Below are positions 35,175-45,000 of a DNA stretch of 64,000 bases, in pieces. Position 1 is the first letter of the stretch; every line of letters starts with the position of its first letter. This DNA is from JAWKZG01 sp041396125 (GTDB lineage Bacteria > Pseudomonadota > Gammaproteobacteria > Competibacterales > Competibacteraceae): NCBI GenBank assembly GCA_041396125.1, contig JAWKZG010000002.1, positions 124,001-188,000 on the forward strand. The letters are read 5' to 3'. The notes beneath the pieces were generated by a model. The model saw only the letters and a program-made list of their open reading frames with translations, was not told the DNA's origin and made no database searches. The position numbers were made by a program, and so were the translations under genes.

Positions 35175-36362
35175 ATGATTTATCTGGACTATGCGGCCAC
35201 TACGCCGGTTGATCCCCGCGTTGCCGAGCTGATGTGGACCTATCTGGGACCGGAAGGCGATTTTGGCAATCCCGGTTCCAGCACCCATGCCTATGGCCAG
35301 CGCGCCCGGCAGGCTGTAGAGCAGGCCCGCGAACAGGTCGCTGCACTGATCAATGCCGATCCGCGTGAAATTGTTTGGACCTCTGGCGCGACCGAATCCG
35401 ATAATCTGGCTCTGAAAGGAGCGTTGCACGCCCTTAACGGTCCTAAAACCGGACCTGCCAAGCGTCACCTCATTACCTGCCAGAGCGAGCACAAAGCTGT
35501 GCTGGATACCTGCCGGGCCCTGGAACGGGAAGGCTACCGGGTAACATATCTGGCACCGCAGGCGGATGGCCGGATCGATCTGTCCAGTCTCGAAGCCGCG
35601 CTGAGCGAAGATACGGCTCTGGTGTCGCTGATGCACGTCAACAATGAAACCGGCGTGTTGCAGGATATTGCTGCACTCGGCGCGCTGACGCGTACGCGTG
35701 GCGTACTATTGCACGTGGACGCGGCCCAGAGCGCGGGCAAAATACCCATTGATGTCAAAGCTATGCAGATTGATCTGCTCAGTCTCTGCGGTCATAAAAT
35801 CTATGGCCCCAAAGGTGTTGGTGCGCTGTATGTCGGGCGCCGGCCCCGGGTCAGGCTCGAGCCCCTGATTCATGGTGGTGGGCAGGAACGCGGTTTACGG
35901 GCCGGTACGCTGGCCACGCATCAGATTATCGGTATGGGCGCATGTTGTGCGCTGGCACACACTGCGATGGTGGCCGAGCAGCAGGATATTCAGGCGCTGC
36001 GGAAGCAATTACTGACACAGCTGCAAACGCTTGACGGGGTTTACCTGAATGGTTCAGCGACGCATGCTGCACCGAATATTCTCAATCTGAGTTTCGCCGG
36101 GGTGGATGCTGAAGCATTGCTGATGGAACTGGATGATATTGCGCTATCAACCGGATCAGCTTGCACGTCCGCTACGGCTGAGCCTTCGCATGTATTGCGG
36201 TCGATGGGTTTGAGCGACGTCCGCATGCACAGCTCAATCCGTTTCAGTCTGGGACGTTTTACCCGTCCGCAGGATATCGACTATACCGCCCAGCGCGTTA
36301 TTGCCGGCGTCTCCCGGCTGCGAGCATTATCACCACTCAACTACCTTGAAACCGTCAGATGA
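35175..36362 (+). CDS. Cysteine desulfurase (IscS/NifS class)
   Basis: 395-residue PLP enzyme that takes sulfur from cysteine as a protein-bound persulfide, releasing alanine. The N-terminus MIYLDYAATTPVDPRV is typical; PLP Lys208 is in CGHKIYGPKGVGA, and the catalytic loop STGSACTSATAEPSHVL carries Cys330. The order and loop length are those of the IscS/NifS group rather than SufS. No scaffold (iscU), hscBA or iscR is adjacent, so this is probably not the main Isc operon. It overlaps the next gene by 4 bases (ATGA at 36359-36362), meaning coupled translation with a C-S lyase-type enzyme. Confidence 0.92.
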   Translation: MIYLDYAATTPVDPRVAELMWTYLGPEGDFGNPGSSTHAYGQRARQAVEQAREQVAALINADPREIVWTSGATESDNLALKGALHALNGPKTGPAKRHLITCQSEHKAVLDTCRALEREGYRVTYLAPQADGRIDLSSLEAALSEDTALVSLMHVNNETGVLQDIAALGALTRTRGVLLHVDAAQSAGKIPIDVKAMQIDLLSLCGHKIYGPKGVGALYVGRRPRVRLEPLIHGGGQERGLRAGTLATHQIIGMGACCALAHTAMVAEQQDIQALRKQLLTQLQTLDGVYLNGSATHAAPNILNLSFAGVDAEALLMELDDIALSTGSACTSATAEPSHVLRSMGLSDVRMHSSIRFSLGRFTRPQDIDYTAQRVIAGVSRLRALSPLNYLETVR

Positions 36363-37522
36363 ACCAGAAACATAACCGTTTGGGGTTTGCCACCCGCAGT
36401 ATTCATGCCGGTCAGCAGCCTGATCCCAGTACCGGCGCGATCATGACGCCGATTTACGCCACCTCGACCTATGTTCAGGAGAGTCCGGGACGGCATCAGG
36501 GCTTTGAGTATTCACGCACCAGCAATCCCACCCGACTGGCCTATGAGCGCTGCATCGCTGATCTGGAAAGCGGCGCAGCCGGTTTTGCTTTTGCCTCCGG
36601 TATGGCTGCAACGGCAACAATTCTGGAATTGCTCGACAGCGGCAGCCATGTCATTTGCATGGACGATGTCTACGGCGGCACGTATCGCTTGTTCGAAAAT
36701 GTTCGCAAACGGTCAGCCGGTCTGGAGTTCAGCTTTGTCGATTTGTCCGATATGACTCAGCTGGAACAGGCACTGCGTCCCAATACCCGAATGATCTGGG
36801 TGGAAACACCCACCAATCCGCTGCTGAAACTGGCTGATCTGGAACGCATTGCGGCGTTTGCCCGCAGCAAACATATTCTGTCCGTTGCCGATAACACCTT
36901 TGCCTCACCCTGGGTGCAGCGGCCGCTGGAATTCGGCTTCGATATGGTCATGCACTCGGCCACCAAATATCTTAACGGTCATTCCGATATCGTCGGTGGT
37001 GTTGTTGTGGTCGGCCCGAATCAGGAACTGGCCGATCGGATGGGGTATTTGCAGAATGCGGTTGGCGGTATTGCCGGTCCGTTTGACAGTTTCCTGGTTT
37101 TGCGCAGCCTGAAAACCCTGGCTTTACGGATGGAACGGCACTGTCAGAGTGCTCTGGCGGTGGCCGAATGGCTACAGGCGCAGGAGCAAATTGAATGGGT
37201 GTACTATCCGGGTTTGCCCAGTCACCGGCAGTACGAACTCGGGCGTCGCCAGATGCACGCAGGCGGCGGGATGGTGACGGCGGTACTGAAAGGCGGGCTG
37301 GAACGTGCCCGACGCTTTCTGGAGCGTTGCGAAATTTTCGCGCTGGCGGAAAGCCTGGGCGGAGTGGAAAGCCTGATCGAGCATCCCGCTATCATGACTC
37401 ATGCCTCAATCCCGCCGGAAAAACGTGCAGCGCTCGGGATTGATGACGGTCTGGTGCGCTTGTCGGTCGGGGTGGAAGACTTGGACGATCTGATCGCCGA
37501 TCTGGCTCAGGCTTTAAAATAA
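36359..37522 (+). CDS. Cys/Met metabolism PLP enzyme, cystathionine gamma-lyase/synthase-like
   Basis: 387-residue gamma-family PLP enzyme. Features are ATRSIHAGQQPDPSTGAIMT, the Tyr/Arg phosphate-binding motif FEYSRTSNPTR, PLP Lys203 in MHSATKYLNGHSDIVGG, and the C-terminal ESLGGVESLIEHPAIMTHAS. Lyase and synthase members cannot be separated by eye. Its coupling to a cysteine desulfurase suggests cystathionine gamma-lyase (cysteine-forming) activity, which is inference. Confidence 0.88.
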   Translation: MNQKHNRLGFATRSIHAGQQPDPSTGAIMTPIYATSTYVQESPGRHQGFEYSRTSNPTRLAYERCIADLESGAAGFAFASGMAATATILELLDSGSHVICMDDVYGGTYRLFENVRKRSAGLEFSFVDLSDMTQLEQALRPNTRMIWVETPTNPLLKLADLERIAAFARSKHILSVADNTFASPWVQRPLEFGFDMVMHSATKYLNGHSDIVGGVVVVGPNQELADRMGYLQNAVGGIAGPFDSFLVLRSLKTLALRMERHCQSALAVAEWLQAQEQIEWVYYPGLPSHRQYELGRRQMHAGGGMVTAVLKGGLERARRFLERCEIFALAESLGGVESLIEHPAIMTHASIPPEKRAALGIDDGLVRLSVGVEDLDDLIADLAQALK

Positions 37523-37580
37523 TGCCGTTGTTCAGGCCAGGGTTTGATTTGATCCGGCAGAACGACAGCAGGAGTGTATT

Positions 37581-38093
37581 TTGAAACAGGTTACGATCTA
37601 CACCGATGGCGGCTGCAACCCCAGCAATCCTGGCCCTGGCGGATACGGCGCGGTGTTGCTGTATGGCGAGTATCGACGGGAACTCTCCGGCGGTTTTCGC
37701 TGGACCACGAATAACCGCATGGAATTGCTGGCGGCAATTACCGCGCTGGAATCACTCAAGCAACCTTGTCAGGTAACGCTGCACAGCGATTCAAAATATC
37801 TGGTGGATGCTATGAATGCGGGCTGGGCCAAACGCTGGCAAGCCAATCAGTGGCGGCGTAATAAACGCGGCGACGCGGCGAAAAACCCCGATCTCTGGCA
37901 GCGCTTGCTGGACGCTGCTGAGCGCCATCAGGTGAAGTGGGTGTGGGTGCGCGGGCATACCGGCATACCCGAAAACGAGCGTTGTGACGAGCTGGCGCGG
38001 CAGGCCGCACAGGTGCCTGAGTTACCGATCGATACCGGCTATGTAGCGGACGATTTGCCGCAGGTCGCTGAGCCGTCAGGTACGTATCGCTGA
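37581..38093 (+). CDS. rnhA: Ribonuclease HI
   Basis: 170-residue endonuclease that cuts the RNA strand of RNA-DNA hybrids. All catalytic residues are seen: Asp9 (YTDGGCNPSNPGPGG), Glu48 (NNRMELLAAI), Asp70 (LHSDSKYLVDA), His126 and Asp136 (VRGHTGIPENERCDELAR). The start is TTG at 37581 with GGAG upstream (37571-37574). It has a somewhat longer C-terminal tail than E. coli RnhA (155 residues). The next gene appears to start inside its stop codon region. Confidence 0.95.
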   Translation: MKQVTIYTDGGCNPSNPGPGGYGAVLLYGEYRRELSGGFRWTTNNRMELLAAITALESLKQPCQVTLHSDSKYLVDAMNAGWAKRWQANQWRRNKRGDAAKNPDLWQRLLDAAERHQVKWVWVRGHTGIPENERCDELARQAAQVPELPIDTGYVADDLPQVAEPSGTYR

Positions 38094-39817
38094 AAAAGCG
38101 TGTTGTCACCGCACTCCCGCCCAAATACTATCTTGAGCATTTCGCGTCCCTGCTGGCGTTTGTAGAACAACGCTATCAGTCGCTGTTATTACCTGCTGAA
38201 AGCGCATTGATAGCGCGTTTTCGGGCTTTGCCGGAACCAGCCCGTTGTCTGTTTGTGCGTCTGGCTAACCGGCGGCGCAGTCTGTTTCGGTCAAGTCGCT
38301 TAAATTACCCGGAAATTCCCGCTTTAAGCCAGGCGCTTACGGTGCTTGAAGCCGCTGATCTGGTGACACGTCAGACGGAGCAGTTGCTGACGGACCAACT
38401 CGGTTGGCTGGATGCATTCACCCGCACGGAACTGCTGCAATTGTTTTCCGATCAGGTGATTTCGCGTCGACTCAGCAAAGCCGAACTGCTGGAGCATATT
38501 CCTCGCCATTTCGATTCTAGTCATATCGTCCAGACCTTAACCGACTACGATCCGGTCTTGCTGCTGACGGTGGTGCCTGAACTGCAGGTTCTGAAGTTTT
38601 TGTTTTTCGGCTCACTGAACCGTGATATGGAACAATTCGTCCTGCGCGATCTGGGGCAGGTACAGTTTGAAACGCTGGATACCCACCTGGTACCCGCTTA
38701 TTTCCTGAATCGTCAGCATGTTCAGGATTGTCTGGCAGTTCGCCAGGCCTATCAGCAGTTTCTGTTATTGTCTGAGCGTCTGCCGGCAGCAGCACTGGCA
38801 CAATGGTTTGAGACCTGGCAACAGCAGCATCAGAAGCTGCATCCTGATGCCGAGCGCGTGCTGGCGCGGCTGACTGTACGGGTCGGGCAGGTGCTGGAGC
38901 GGGCCGGGTTAATCACTGCTGCGCTGGCCTGTTATGCACAATGCGAACTGCCGCCGGCGCGTGAGCGGCGCATACGACTATTGCAGCGGTCCCAGCGCAG
39001 CGCGGAAGCGTTGGCGCTGTGCGAGACTATTCTGGCCAGCCCTGGTCACGGTGGCGAACGGATTTTTGCCGAGGATTTCAGGAACGCGATTCGTGCCGGG
39101 CAAACCCGGCGGGCGGTTACCCGATATCTGAAAACAGCACCGCAACTGGTGCTACCTGACGCTTTGCAAAAGCGCTTGCCGCGGGTCGAACAGGCGGTGT
39201 TGAGGCATTTTCAAGAACGGGGCTGGCAAGGACATTTTGCCGAGAATCTGCCCTGGCGCGCTTTACTGGGTTTGCTGTTATGGGATGTGTTATTCGATGC
39301 ACGCAGGGGCGGATTCATGAATCCTTTGCAGCGCGGCCCGACTGATTTATGGTCGCCGGATTTTTATCTGCAGCATCAACAAGGTATTGACCAGATACTG
39401 TCCTCCTGGTGCACCCAAAAACAGCGCTGGCCCTGTCTGGAGCAAAAAATGCGTGCCAAATGGGGAATCGCCAACCCTTTAGTGGTCTGGGTGCCGGAGT
39501 TGCCGGAACTGCTGCGGCAGTTAGTCATACGGTTGCAGGGCGCGCAGTTGCAGGCGATTCTGCAGGATATCCTGAGCAATGTGCGGGATCAGGCACACGG
39601 TTTTCCGGATCTAATGCTCTGGCGTGATGATGAATATCAGTTACTGGAGGTTAAATCACCGACGGACCGGCTCAGCGATCAGCAATTGTATTGGTTGTGC
39701 CGGTTTGAACAGCTGGATATTTGCGCCGGGATCATCCGGATCAAATGGGCGGCCACCGCAGAGAAGGGCGAGGGCATGCTTCTGTCAGACACTAAAGAAA
39801 CAGGAGAGAATCAGTAA
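38090..39817 (+). CDS. VRR-NUC domain nuclease, probable CTG start
   Basis: PD-(D/E)XK-type nuclease related to FAN1-like proteins. The C-terminal VRR-NUC domain is visible (GFPDLMLWRDDEYQLLEVKS, with Asp, Glu and Lys of the active site, followed by SDQQLYWLCRFEQLDI). The middle is helical. The N-terminal family sequence (YYLEHFASLLAFVEQRYQSL) lies upstream of the first usual start codon (TTG 38207). In the open part of the frame (from 38072) the only candidate start is CTG 38090, overlapping the rnhA stop as CTGA. I therefore annotate 575 residues with a CTG start; TTG 38207 (536 residues) would lose conserved sequence. Likely DNA repair. Confidence 0.8.
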   Translation: MKKRVVTALPPKYYLEHFASLLAFVEQRYQSLLLPAESALIARFRALPEPARCLFVRLANRRRSLFRSSRLNYPEIPALSQALTVLEAADLVTRQTEQLLTDQLGWLDAFTRTELLQLFSDQVISRRLSKAELLEHIPRHFDSSHIVQTLTDYDPVLLLTVVPELQVLKFLFFGSLNRDMEQFVLRDLGQVQFETLDTHLVPAYFLNRQHVQDCLAVRQAYQQFLLLSERLPAAALAQWFETWQQQHQKLHPDAERVLARLTVRVGQVLERAGLITAALACYAQCELPPARERRIRLLQRSQRSAEALALCETILASPGHGGERIFAEDFRNAIRAGQTRRAVTRYLKTAPQLVLPDALQKRLPRVEQAVLRHFQERGWQGHFAENLPWRALLGLLLWDVLFDARRGGFMNPLQRGPTDLWSPDFYLQHQQGIDQILSSWCTQKQRWPCLEQKMRAKWGIANPLVVWVPELPELLRQLVIRLQGAQLQAILQDILSNVRDQAHGFPDLMLWRDDEYQLLEVKSPTDRLSDQQLYWLCRFEQLDICAGIIRIKWAATAEKGEGMLLSDTKETGENQ

Positions 39818-39926
39818 CTGGCAGGATGTTGGACATTGTTGCAGGTAGCGGTGCCGGAGTTTGTGAGCATTATAGTTTATATTGCGGGGATTTGTGCTAT
39901 TAATTCTGTAGTGATCGAAATTTATT

Positions 39927-39948
39927 GTTGTACCCAAGTTGTACCCAA
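39927..39948. promoter_or_regulatory. Tandem 11-bp repeat upstream of arsR-type gene
   Basis: Two exact adjoining copies of GTTGTACCCAA, one helical turn apart, 43 bases before the start codon of the ArsR-family gene. Position and spacing suit an operator or activator site, possibly for the regulator itself. It is not the classic ArsR palindrome, so the binding protein is uncertain. Confidence 0.4.
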
Positions 39949-39990
39949 GAATAAACAAACCATTCAAATGGCGTCTTTATATACCCACCT

Positions 39991-40299
39991 ATGTCTAATT
40001 TTGATTTAAAGCAGATGCAGAGCGCTGCCCGTGAAGCCTGTGATTTACTGAAAGTCCTGAGTAATCCTAACCGGCTCATGATCCTGTGCAATCTTGTCAA
40101 CGGCGAGAAATCGGTTGGCACATTACAGTCCTTGATCGGCTTAAGCCAGTCCGCTATCTCACAGCATCTGGCCCGTTTACGGCAGGAACAGCTGGTACAA
40201 ACCCGTCGTGTTTCGCAAACCGTTTATTATTCCCTGGCCAGCGCCGAGGTGAGCCAGATTATTGCTGTTTTATACGAGCTATATTGCCAGCGGGAATAA
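39991..40299 (+). CDS. ArsR-family repressor with BigR/SqrR-like cysteine pair
   Basis: 102-residue winged-helix regulator. The recognition region is LQSLIGLSQSAISQHLARLR with the wing TRRVSQTVYYSL. Metal-binding ELCVC is absent. Instead Cys33 (LMILCNLVNGEKSVG) and Cys99 (VLYELYCQRE) fall where the persulfide-sensing cysteine pair of BigR/SqrR/YgaV proteins lies, so response to sulfide or persulfide is likely (inference). No sulfide oxidation gene (such as sqr or blh) is adjacent, so its targets may be distant. It has a strong terminator after it. Confidence 0.85.
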   Translation: MSNFDLKQMQSAAREACDLLKVLSNPNRLMILCNLVNGEKSVGTLQSLIGLSQSAISQHLARLRQEQLVQTRRVSQTVYYSLASAEVSQIIAVLYELYCQRE

Positions 40300-40313
40300 A
40301 CGCTGCTGAGGTA

Positions 40314-40354
40314 CCGGCCGGCTGCAGGATTGGCAGCCGGCCGGGGCGTTTTTT
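40314..40354 (+). terminator. Intrinsic terminator after the arsR-type gene
   Basis: Perfect 12-bp GC-rich stem (CCGGCCGGCTGC / GCAGCCGGCCGG) with a 7-base loop at 40314-40344, followed within a few bases by six T residues. It begins 15 bases after the stop codon. The T-run touches the stop of the convergent protease gene, so it may also end transcripts from that side. Confidence 0.88.
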
Positions 40355-41774
40355 ACTCTGGCACAGTCAATGCCAGAAACAGTGAGCCTTCGCCGCGTTT
40401 GATCAAGACCGGCACCGGCTTGCCAGCGGGCAGATTATTCAATGCCTGCTCAAAATCAGCCATGTCGGCAATCGGCTGATTATTGATCCGTTGAATGATA
40501 TCGCCGCTTTGCACACCGGCCTCTGACGCTGGACCCTCATGTACCTCCTGCACCAGCACACCGCTGAGACCCTCCTGCAATTGCTCTTCGCTGAGCGGTT
40601 CAACCACAATTTTAAAGGGATTGGCTTTGGGTGCTGCAGGCGTGATGGTCAGTTGACGTGGATTTTCCGGCAGTTCTTCGATGGTGACGGTGAGGGTCTG
40701 CTCCTGATCGCCGCGGATTACCGTCACTGCCGCGTCCTGGCCTGGACGCACCCGCGCTACCAAAGGTGGCAGATCACTGGAGGCATCAACCTGCACATCA
40801 TTGAACGCAACGATAATATCACCCGCCTGCAGATCCGCTTTGGCAGCCGGGCTGTTTTCAATCACCTGACTGACCAGCGCGCCGCGCGGGCGATCAAGAC
40901 CAAAAGATTCGGCCAGTTCGGTCGTTACTTCCTGAATCAGCACGCCCAGCCAGCCACGCACGACACGGCCTGAGGTGCGTAACTGCGAGACAACATCCAT
41001 AGCGACTTCAATCGGGATAGCAAAGGAAACACCTTGATAGCCACCGGTTCGGCTGTATATCTGGGAATTGATGCCGATGACCTCGCCAGCCAGATTAAAT
41101 AAAGGTCCGCCGGAATTACCGGGATTGACCGCCGCATCAGTTTGAATAAAAGGTACGTAATTACCGCCGGGCAAGCTGCGACTGAGGCCACTGATAATGC
41201 CCTGGGTGGCTGTGTAATTAAAGCCGAATGGCGAACCAATGGCTAGTACCCACTGACCGACTTTGAGCGTACTGCTGTCGCCGATATTAACGGTCGGAAG
41301 ATTGCTGGCATCAACTTTGATCAAGGCAACATCGCTGCGTTCGTCAGCACCAATCAGGGTTGCGGCAAGCTCTGTGCGGTCATTCAGGCCGACAATAATG
41401 GTATCGCTGTCGGCAACCACATGGGCATTGGTAAGAATATAACCGTCGGATGAAATGATGAAGCCCGAGCCTACCGAAGCCGGTGCGCGTCGGCGCGGCG
41501 TTGGTGGTTGCTGATCTTCAAAAAAACGCCGGAAATAATCGTAAAACGGGCTGTCTTCCGGTATCGGCAAGTCTTCCATTCCGCGTGGTCGCGGCGTGCC
41601 ACTGGTGTTGATGCTGACGACAGCAGCGCTGTTTTGCTCGATCAGCTGCACAAAGTCCGGAAATTGCGAACCGGCTTGGGCGTAAGCCGCCTGCAGAGGG
41701 CTGAGCGCAAGCAGCATGAGCAGTGCTCCGAGCAGCGGTAAACCCAAAAAAGCGTGTACAGAATATTGCTTCAT
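40353..41774 (-). CDS. degP: Periplasmic Deg/HtrA serine protease with two PDZ domains
   Basis: 473-residue envelope quality-control protease. The signal peptide is about residues 1-33 (ending AAYAQA). The trypsin-like domain has His118 (TNAHVV), Asp148 (RSDVALIKV) and Ser221 (GNSGGPLF). Two PDZ domains follow (WLGVLIQEVTTELAESFGL and GVLVQEVHEGPASEAGVQSG). ATG 41774 is the family start; the frame is open to 41858. The length and arrangement match MucD/DegP/DegQ, among which I cannot choose firmly. In some Pseudomonadales mucD follows the sigma-E operon, but none of those genes is here. Confidence 0.92.
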   Translation of the reverse strand: MKQYSVHAFLGLPLLGALLMLLALSPLQAAYAQAGSQFPDFVQLIEQNSAAVVSINTSGTPRPRGMEDLPIPEDSPFYDYFRRFFEDQQPPTPRRRAPASVGSGFIISSDGYILTNAHVVADSDTIIVGLNDRTELAATLIGADERSDVALIKVDASNLPTVNIGDSSTLKVGQWVLAIGSPFGFNYTATQGIISGLSRSLPGGNYVPFIQTDAAVNPGNSGGPLFNLAGEVIGINSQIYSRTGGYQGVSFAIPIEVAMDVVSQLRTSGRVVRGWLGVLIQEVTTELAESFGLDRPRGALVSQVIENSPAAKADLQAGDIIVAFNDVQVDASSDLPPLVARVRPGQDAAVTVIRGDQEQTLTVTIEELPENPRQLTITPAAPKANPFKIVVEPLSEEQLQEGLSGVLVQEVHEGPASEAGVQSGDIIQRINNQPIADMADFEQALNNLPAGKPVPVLIKRGEGSLFLALTVPE

Positions 41775-42063
41775 AACTATCTCCAGCGCGACAGGCAATG
41801 CTGTGGCGCGCGTCAAGCCTTCGATCTGTGGGTACAGGGAATCGGGAACGACATGCAAGAGCCCGTTTGTATCAGACAGACCAAAATAAACAACATTTGT
41901 TCGTTTGTGTCTGTTTTACAAGCGCATCAGGATGCGCCCGGCAAGCGCAAATACGCGTTGGAATTTTTGCGGATTTTTGCCTGCGACAGGGAGTATGTTA
42001 TTCACTACTGATCCCCTCGGGTGCAGCCTGTGGCCCCTTTTGAAGCGGTTTATGAAAACGCTT

Positions 42064-45000
42064 CTAACGCTCAATAGTGTACAGTAAATCCGCGCTGTTA
42101 TCGCCGCTGGTGGCGGATGCAGCCTGCAAGGTTAGCCATTTGGTGAGCTGGTAGCGTAAATTAAACGTATTGACCGCTTCAAACAAACCGACCCCGTAAC
42201 TGACATACAGCTCGGGTGAGAGATATTTACCGATGACCAGTTCGGTATCCTCCAGAGCATTGCCGGTATCCAGCGACAGATCTACCCCCAGCCCCGCCGA
42301 CAGATTATCGGTCAGTTTATTGCCCTGGCTGGCACCGAGCAGGGCGGCAGCTTGATAGAGCAGAGCATTTTCATCGCCGCTGCCGCTGGGAGGGCGGCCA
42401 AAAATCAGGTACGACACGATATTGCTTTCCAGCATGGCAGGACTGGAAAATAATTTCAGATCCGGCTTTTTTACCGATCCGATAATCTGGGCACCGACTT
42501 CGATTTCATCCTGATCAAATTTGCGCGAAACCCTGAGATCCAGGCCGGGATTGGTGATCGGGCCACCACTGAACAGGATACGGCCGCGTTCAATATTCAG
42601 ATCCTGGCCGTAAATAGTGTAAGTACCGGAGACCACTTCCACTGATCCGCTGCCACGCGGGGCCAGCTGAGGCGTCTGTTCAATTTGCAGGTCGCCTTTC
42701 AGCTGGGCAGTGAACGCATCAGTGTTGACCCAGACATTCTCACCCAGTACGACGCGCAGTTTGGCATACAATTCGGGCCCGCTTACGGCCGGCTCTGCCT
42801 GTTCTTTGACAATAATGACATCACTGGACGGTGAGATCCGGCTGCGGCCTGAGGCGGGCGGGCTAAGCTGTGCCGAAGGTACGGTGACTGTGCCGCTGAT
42901 ACGGATCTGGCCCTGGTCTGCGGTGATGAGCATATCAGGACTGACAACCATCTGTGAAAACGTGTCCAGCGCCTCGAAATTCTCACCTTTGATAGTCACT
43001 TCAGCTTTCTGCTCAAAAGGTTCTACCGTGCCGTCCAGGGTGAGCGTACCGGTGCCGGAACGGGCTGTGCCGGTGAAGCGGAGTTCGCCCTGATTAGTGC
43101 TGGTGGTCTGCAGTTGAATCGCCTCGATACGAGTACCGGTCTGCGGGATCGATACCCCGCCATCGGTAAGCGTTACATTACCGTTCAGCGCTGGTGATAA
43201 AAGGTCGCCGCTGAACTTGACATCTGCCGCCAGACGGCCGCTCAGGTCCTGCACATCCGGCACCAGTTCGGACACGATACTAAAATCATTGATAGTTGCC
43301 TGCAGGCTGCCTTGTATTTTAGCCTGTTGCTGTAAATCGCTAATTTTAGCGGTGCTGTCCAGCCGTCCTATACGGCCCAGATCCAGTTCAATGCTTGATT
43401 CTGCCGCATTGCCATCGCTGCGGCCTTTGATCACACCGCCGTTAATAGCGAGCTTGACCGGTCGACCGTTGACCAGTATTTCAATCTGTCCTTCACTGAG
43501 CTGGATATTGAGCGACCCGTCGAGCTGGCCGGCCGGTCCGAGCTCTCCGCGCAGATTGCCGCTGAGGGTACTGTCAACGCTTAAATCCGGTGGCAGAAAG
43601 GGCTCGAAGCGGTTCAGGGTGAGCTGTTCAAGATCAAGATTAATCCGTCCGCCGGTACTGGCGCTCCAGTCAGCTTGCAGGCAGAGTTGACTGGGTTTGC
43701 TGCTGAGACAAAGCTTGTTCAGGCTGGCCTGACTGGCATTGGCATTCAGGTCAACCACCTTCGCCAGTTGCCAGTTACCGGCCGGTGTTTGCTGCAGTTT
43801 CAGTTCTCGCACTTGGCCTTGCCAGGTCTGATCCTGCAGCCCGCCGCTTAGTCCCAGTTGGTACTCACCCAATGTGCCGTCAGCTATCAGGTTCAGATTG
43901 TGTTGTTGCTGGGTGCCTGAGCCGTCGAGCGTGATGCGTTGCCATTCCTGACCGGCAGCGCTGAGTTGCTGGGCTGTGAGTTTAAGGCTGGATGAGCCGG
44001 TCAGATCAAACTGGATTTGCCCGTCCAGTCGGGCCAGTTTGAGTTCACCCAGACTGAGTGCCCGGCCATTCAGCTTGGCCGTGGCTTGCGGCTTCTGCGC
44101 GGTACCTCCGAGTGTGCCCTGACCGCTCAGGCTGCCGCTGGCGGAGGGCAGCAAGCCGCGCAACTCGGGCACTGCCAGCTGCCAGTTGACGTTCCATTGT
44201 TCAGCCAGAGCGCCACTAGCGGATAATTTAGCCTGACCAGCTTGCAGCTCCAGTTGTCGGATACTCAGCTCAGAACCCACTAAGGATACATCCGCGCCGC
44301 CGCGCACCGACTGTCCGCTGAGCTGGCCCTGCAGTCCGCTTAATTGCAGTTCAGCGCGCACGGTGCCGGATTCCAGCTGGCCCTGGCTGCTCAGTTTGAA
44401 ATCGAGTTTGCCCGGCAGGTCCGGCCACTGCTCACCGGGGTTAATGCCTGTACCGTCGAGCGTGGCCTGCCAACTGACTTGCGGTTGCCAGCTGGCCTGT
44501 ACTGCGCCTTGCAGTGTGCCTGCCAGGGTGTCACCGGTAATCTGCAAATCATTTAATGCATTGACGTTGCCATGTCCCTGCAATTGCCAGGTGCCACTCG
44601 GTATGCTACGCCCGCCGACGGTGCTTTCCAGGGTAAAATCATAATCCTGCAGATTGCCGTCCGCCTTGAACTGACCGCGCTCGCTTTGATATTCAGCCGG
44701 TCCGTTCATCGGCCAGCTGAGTTCCTGCCATTCACCACTGGCCTTGAAATCCAGTGACTGCAGGGCCAGTTCAGCCTGCGCGCTGAGTTGCATGGGACTG
44801 TCGCGGGCTTGCAACTGCAGCTTGGATAAACGCAGTGTTTGTTGATCGCCCTTAACGTTGGCACTGGCATCCAGCGGCGTCAGCTGTGGTCCATCCAGGA
44901 CGGCGCTTAGCTTGGCTTGATAGTCGCGTGGCTGGCCTTGGGCGGTCAGACTGCCACTGGGGCTGATAATCTGGGCTGCTGCAGTCAACGGCCAGCGTAG

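Noticed and set aside
39927..39948. Phage attachment site or insertion-sequence end
   Set aside because: The repeat is only 22 bases, with no tRNA, integrase or transposase nearby.
42042..42064. Stem-loop at the tamB stop codon
   Set aside because: Contains a mismatch, overlaps the stop codon and lacks a U-run on either strand.
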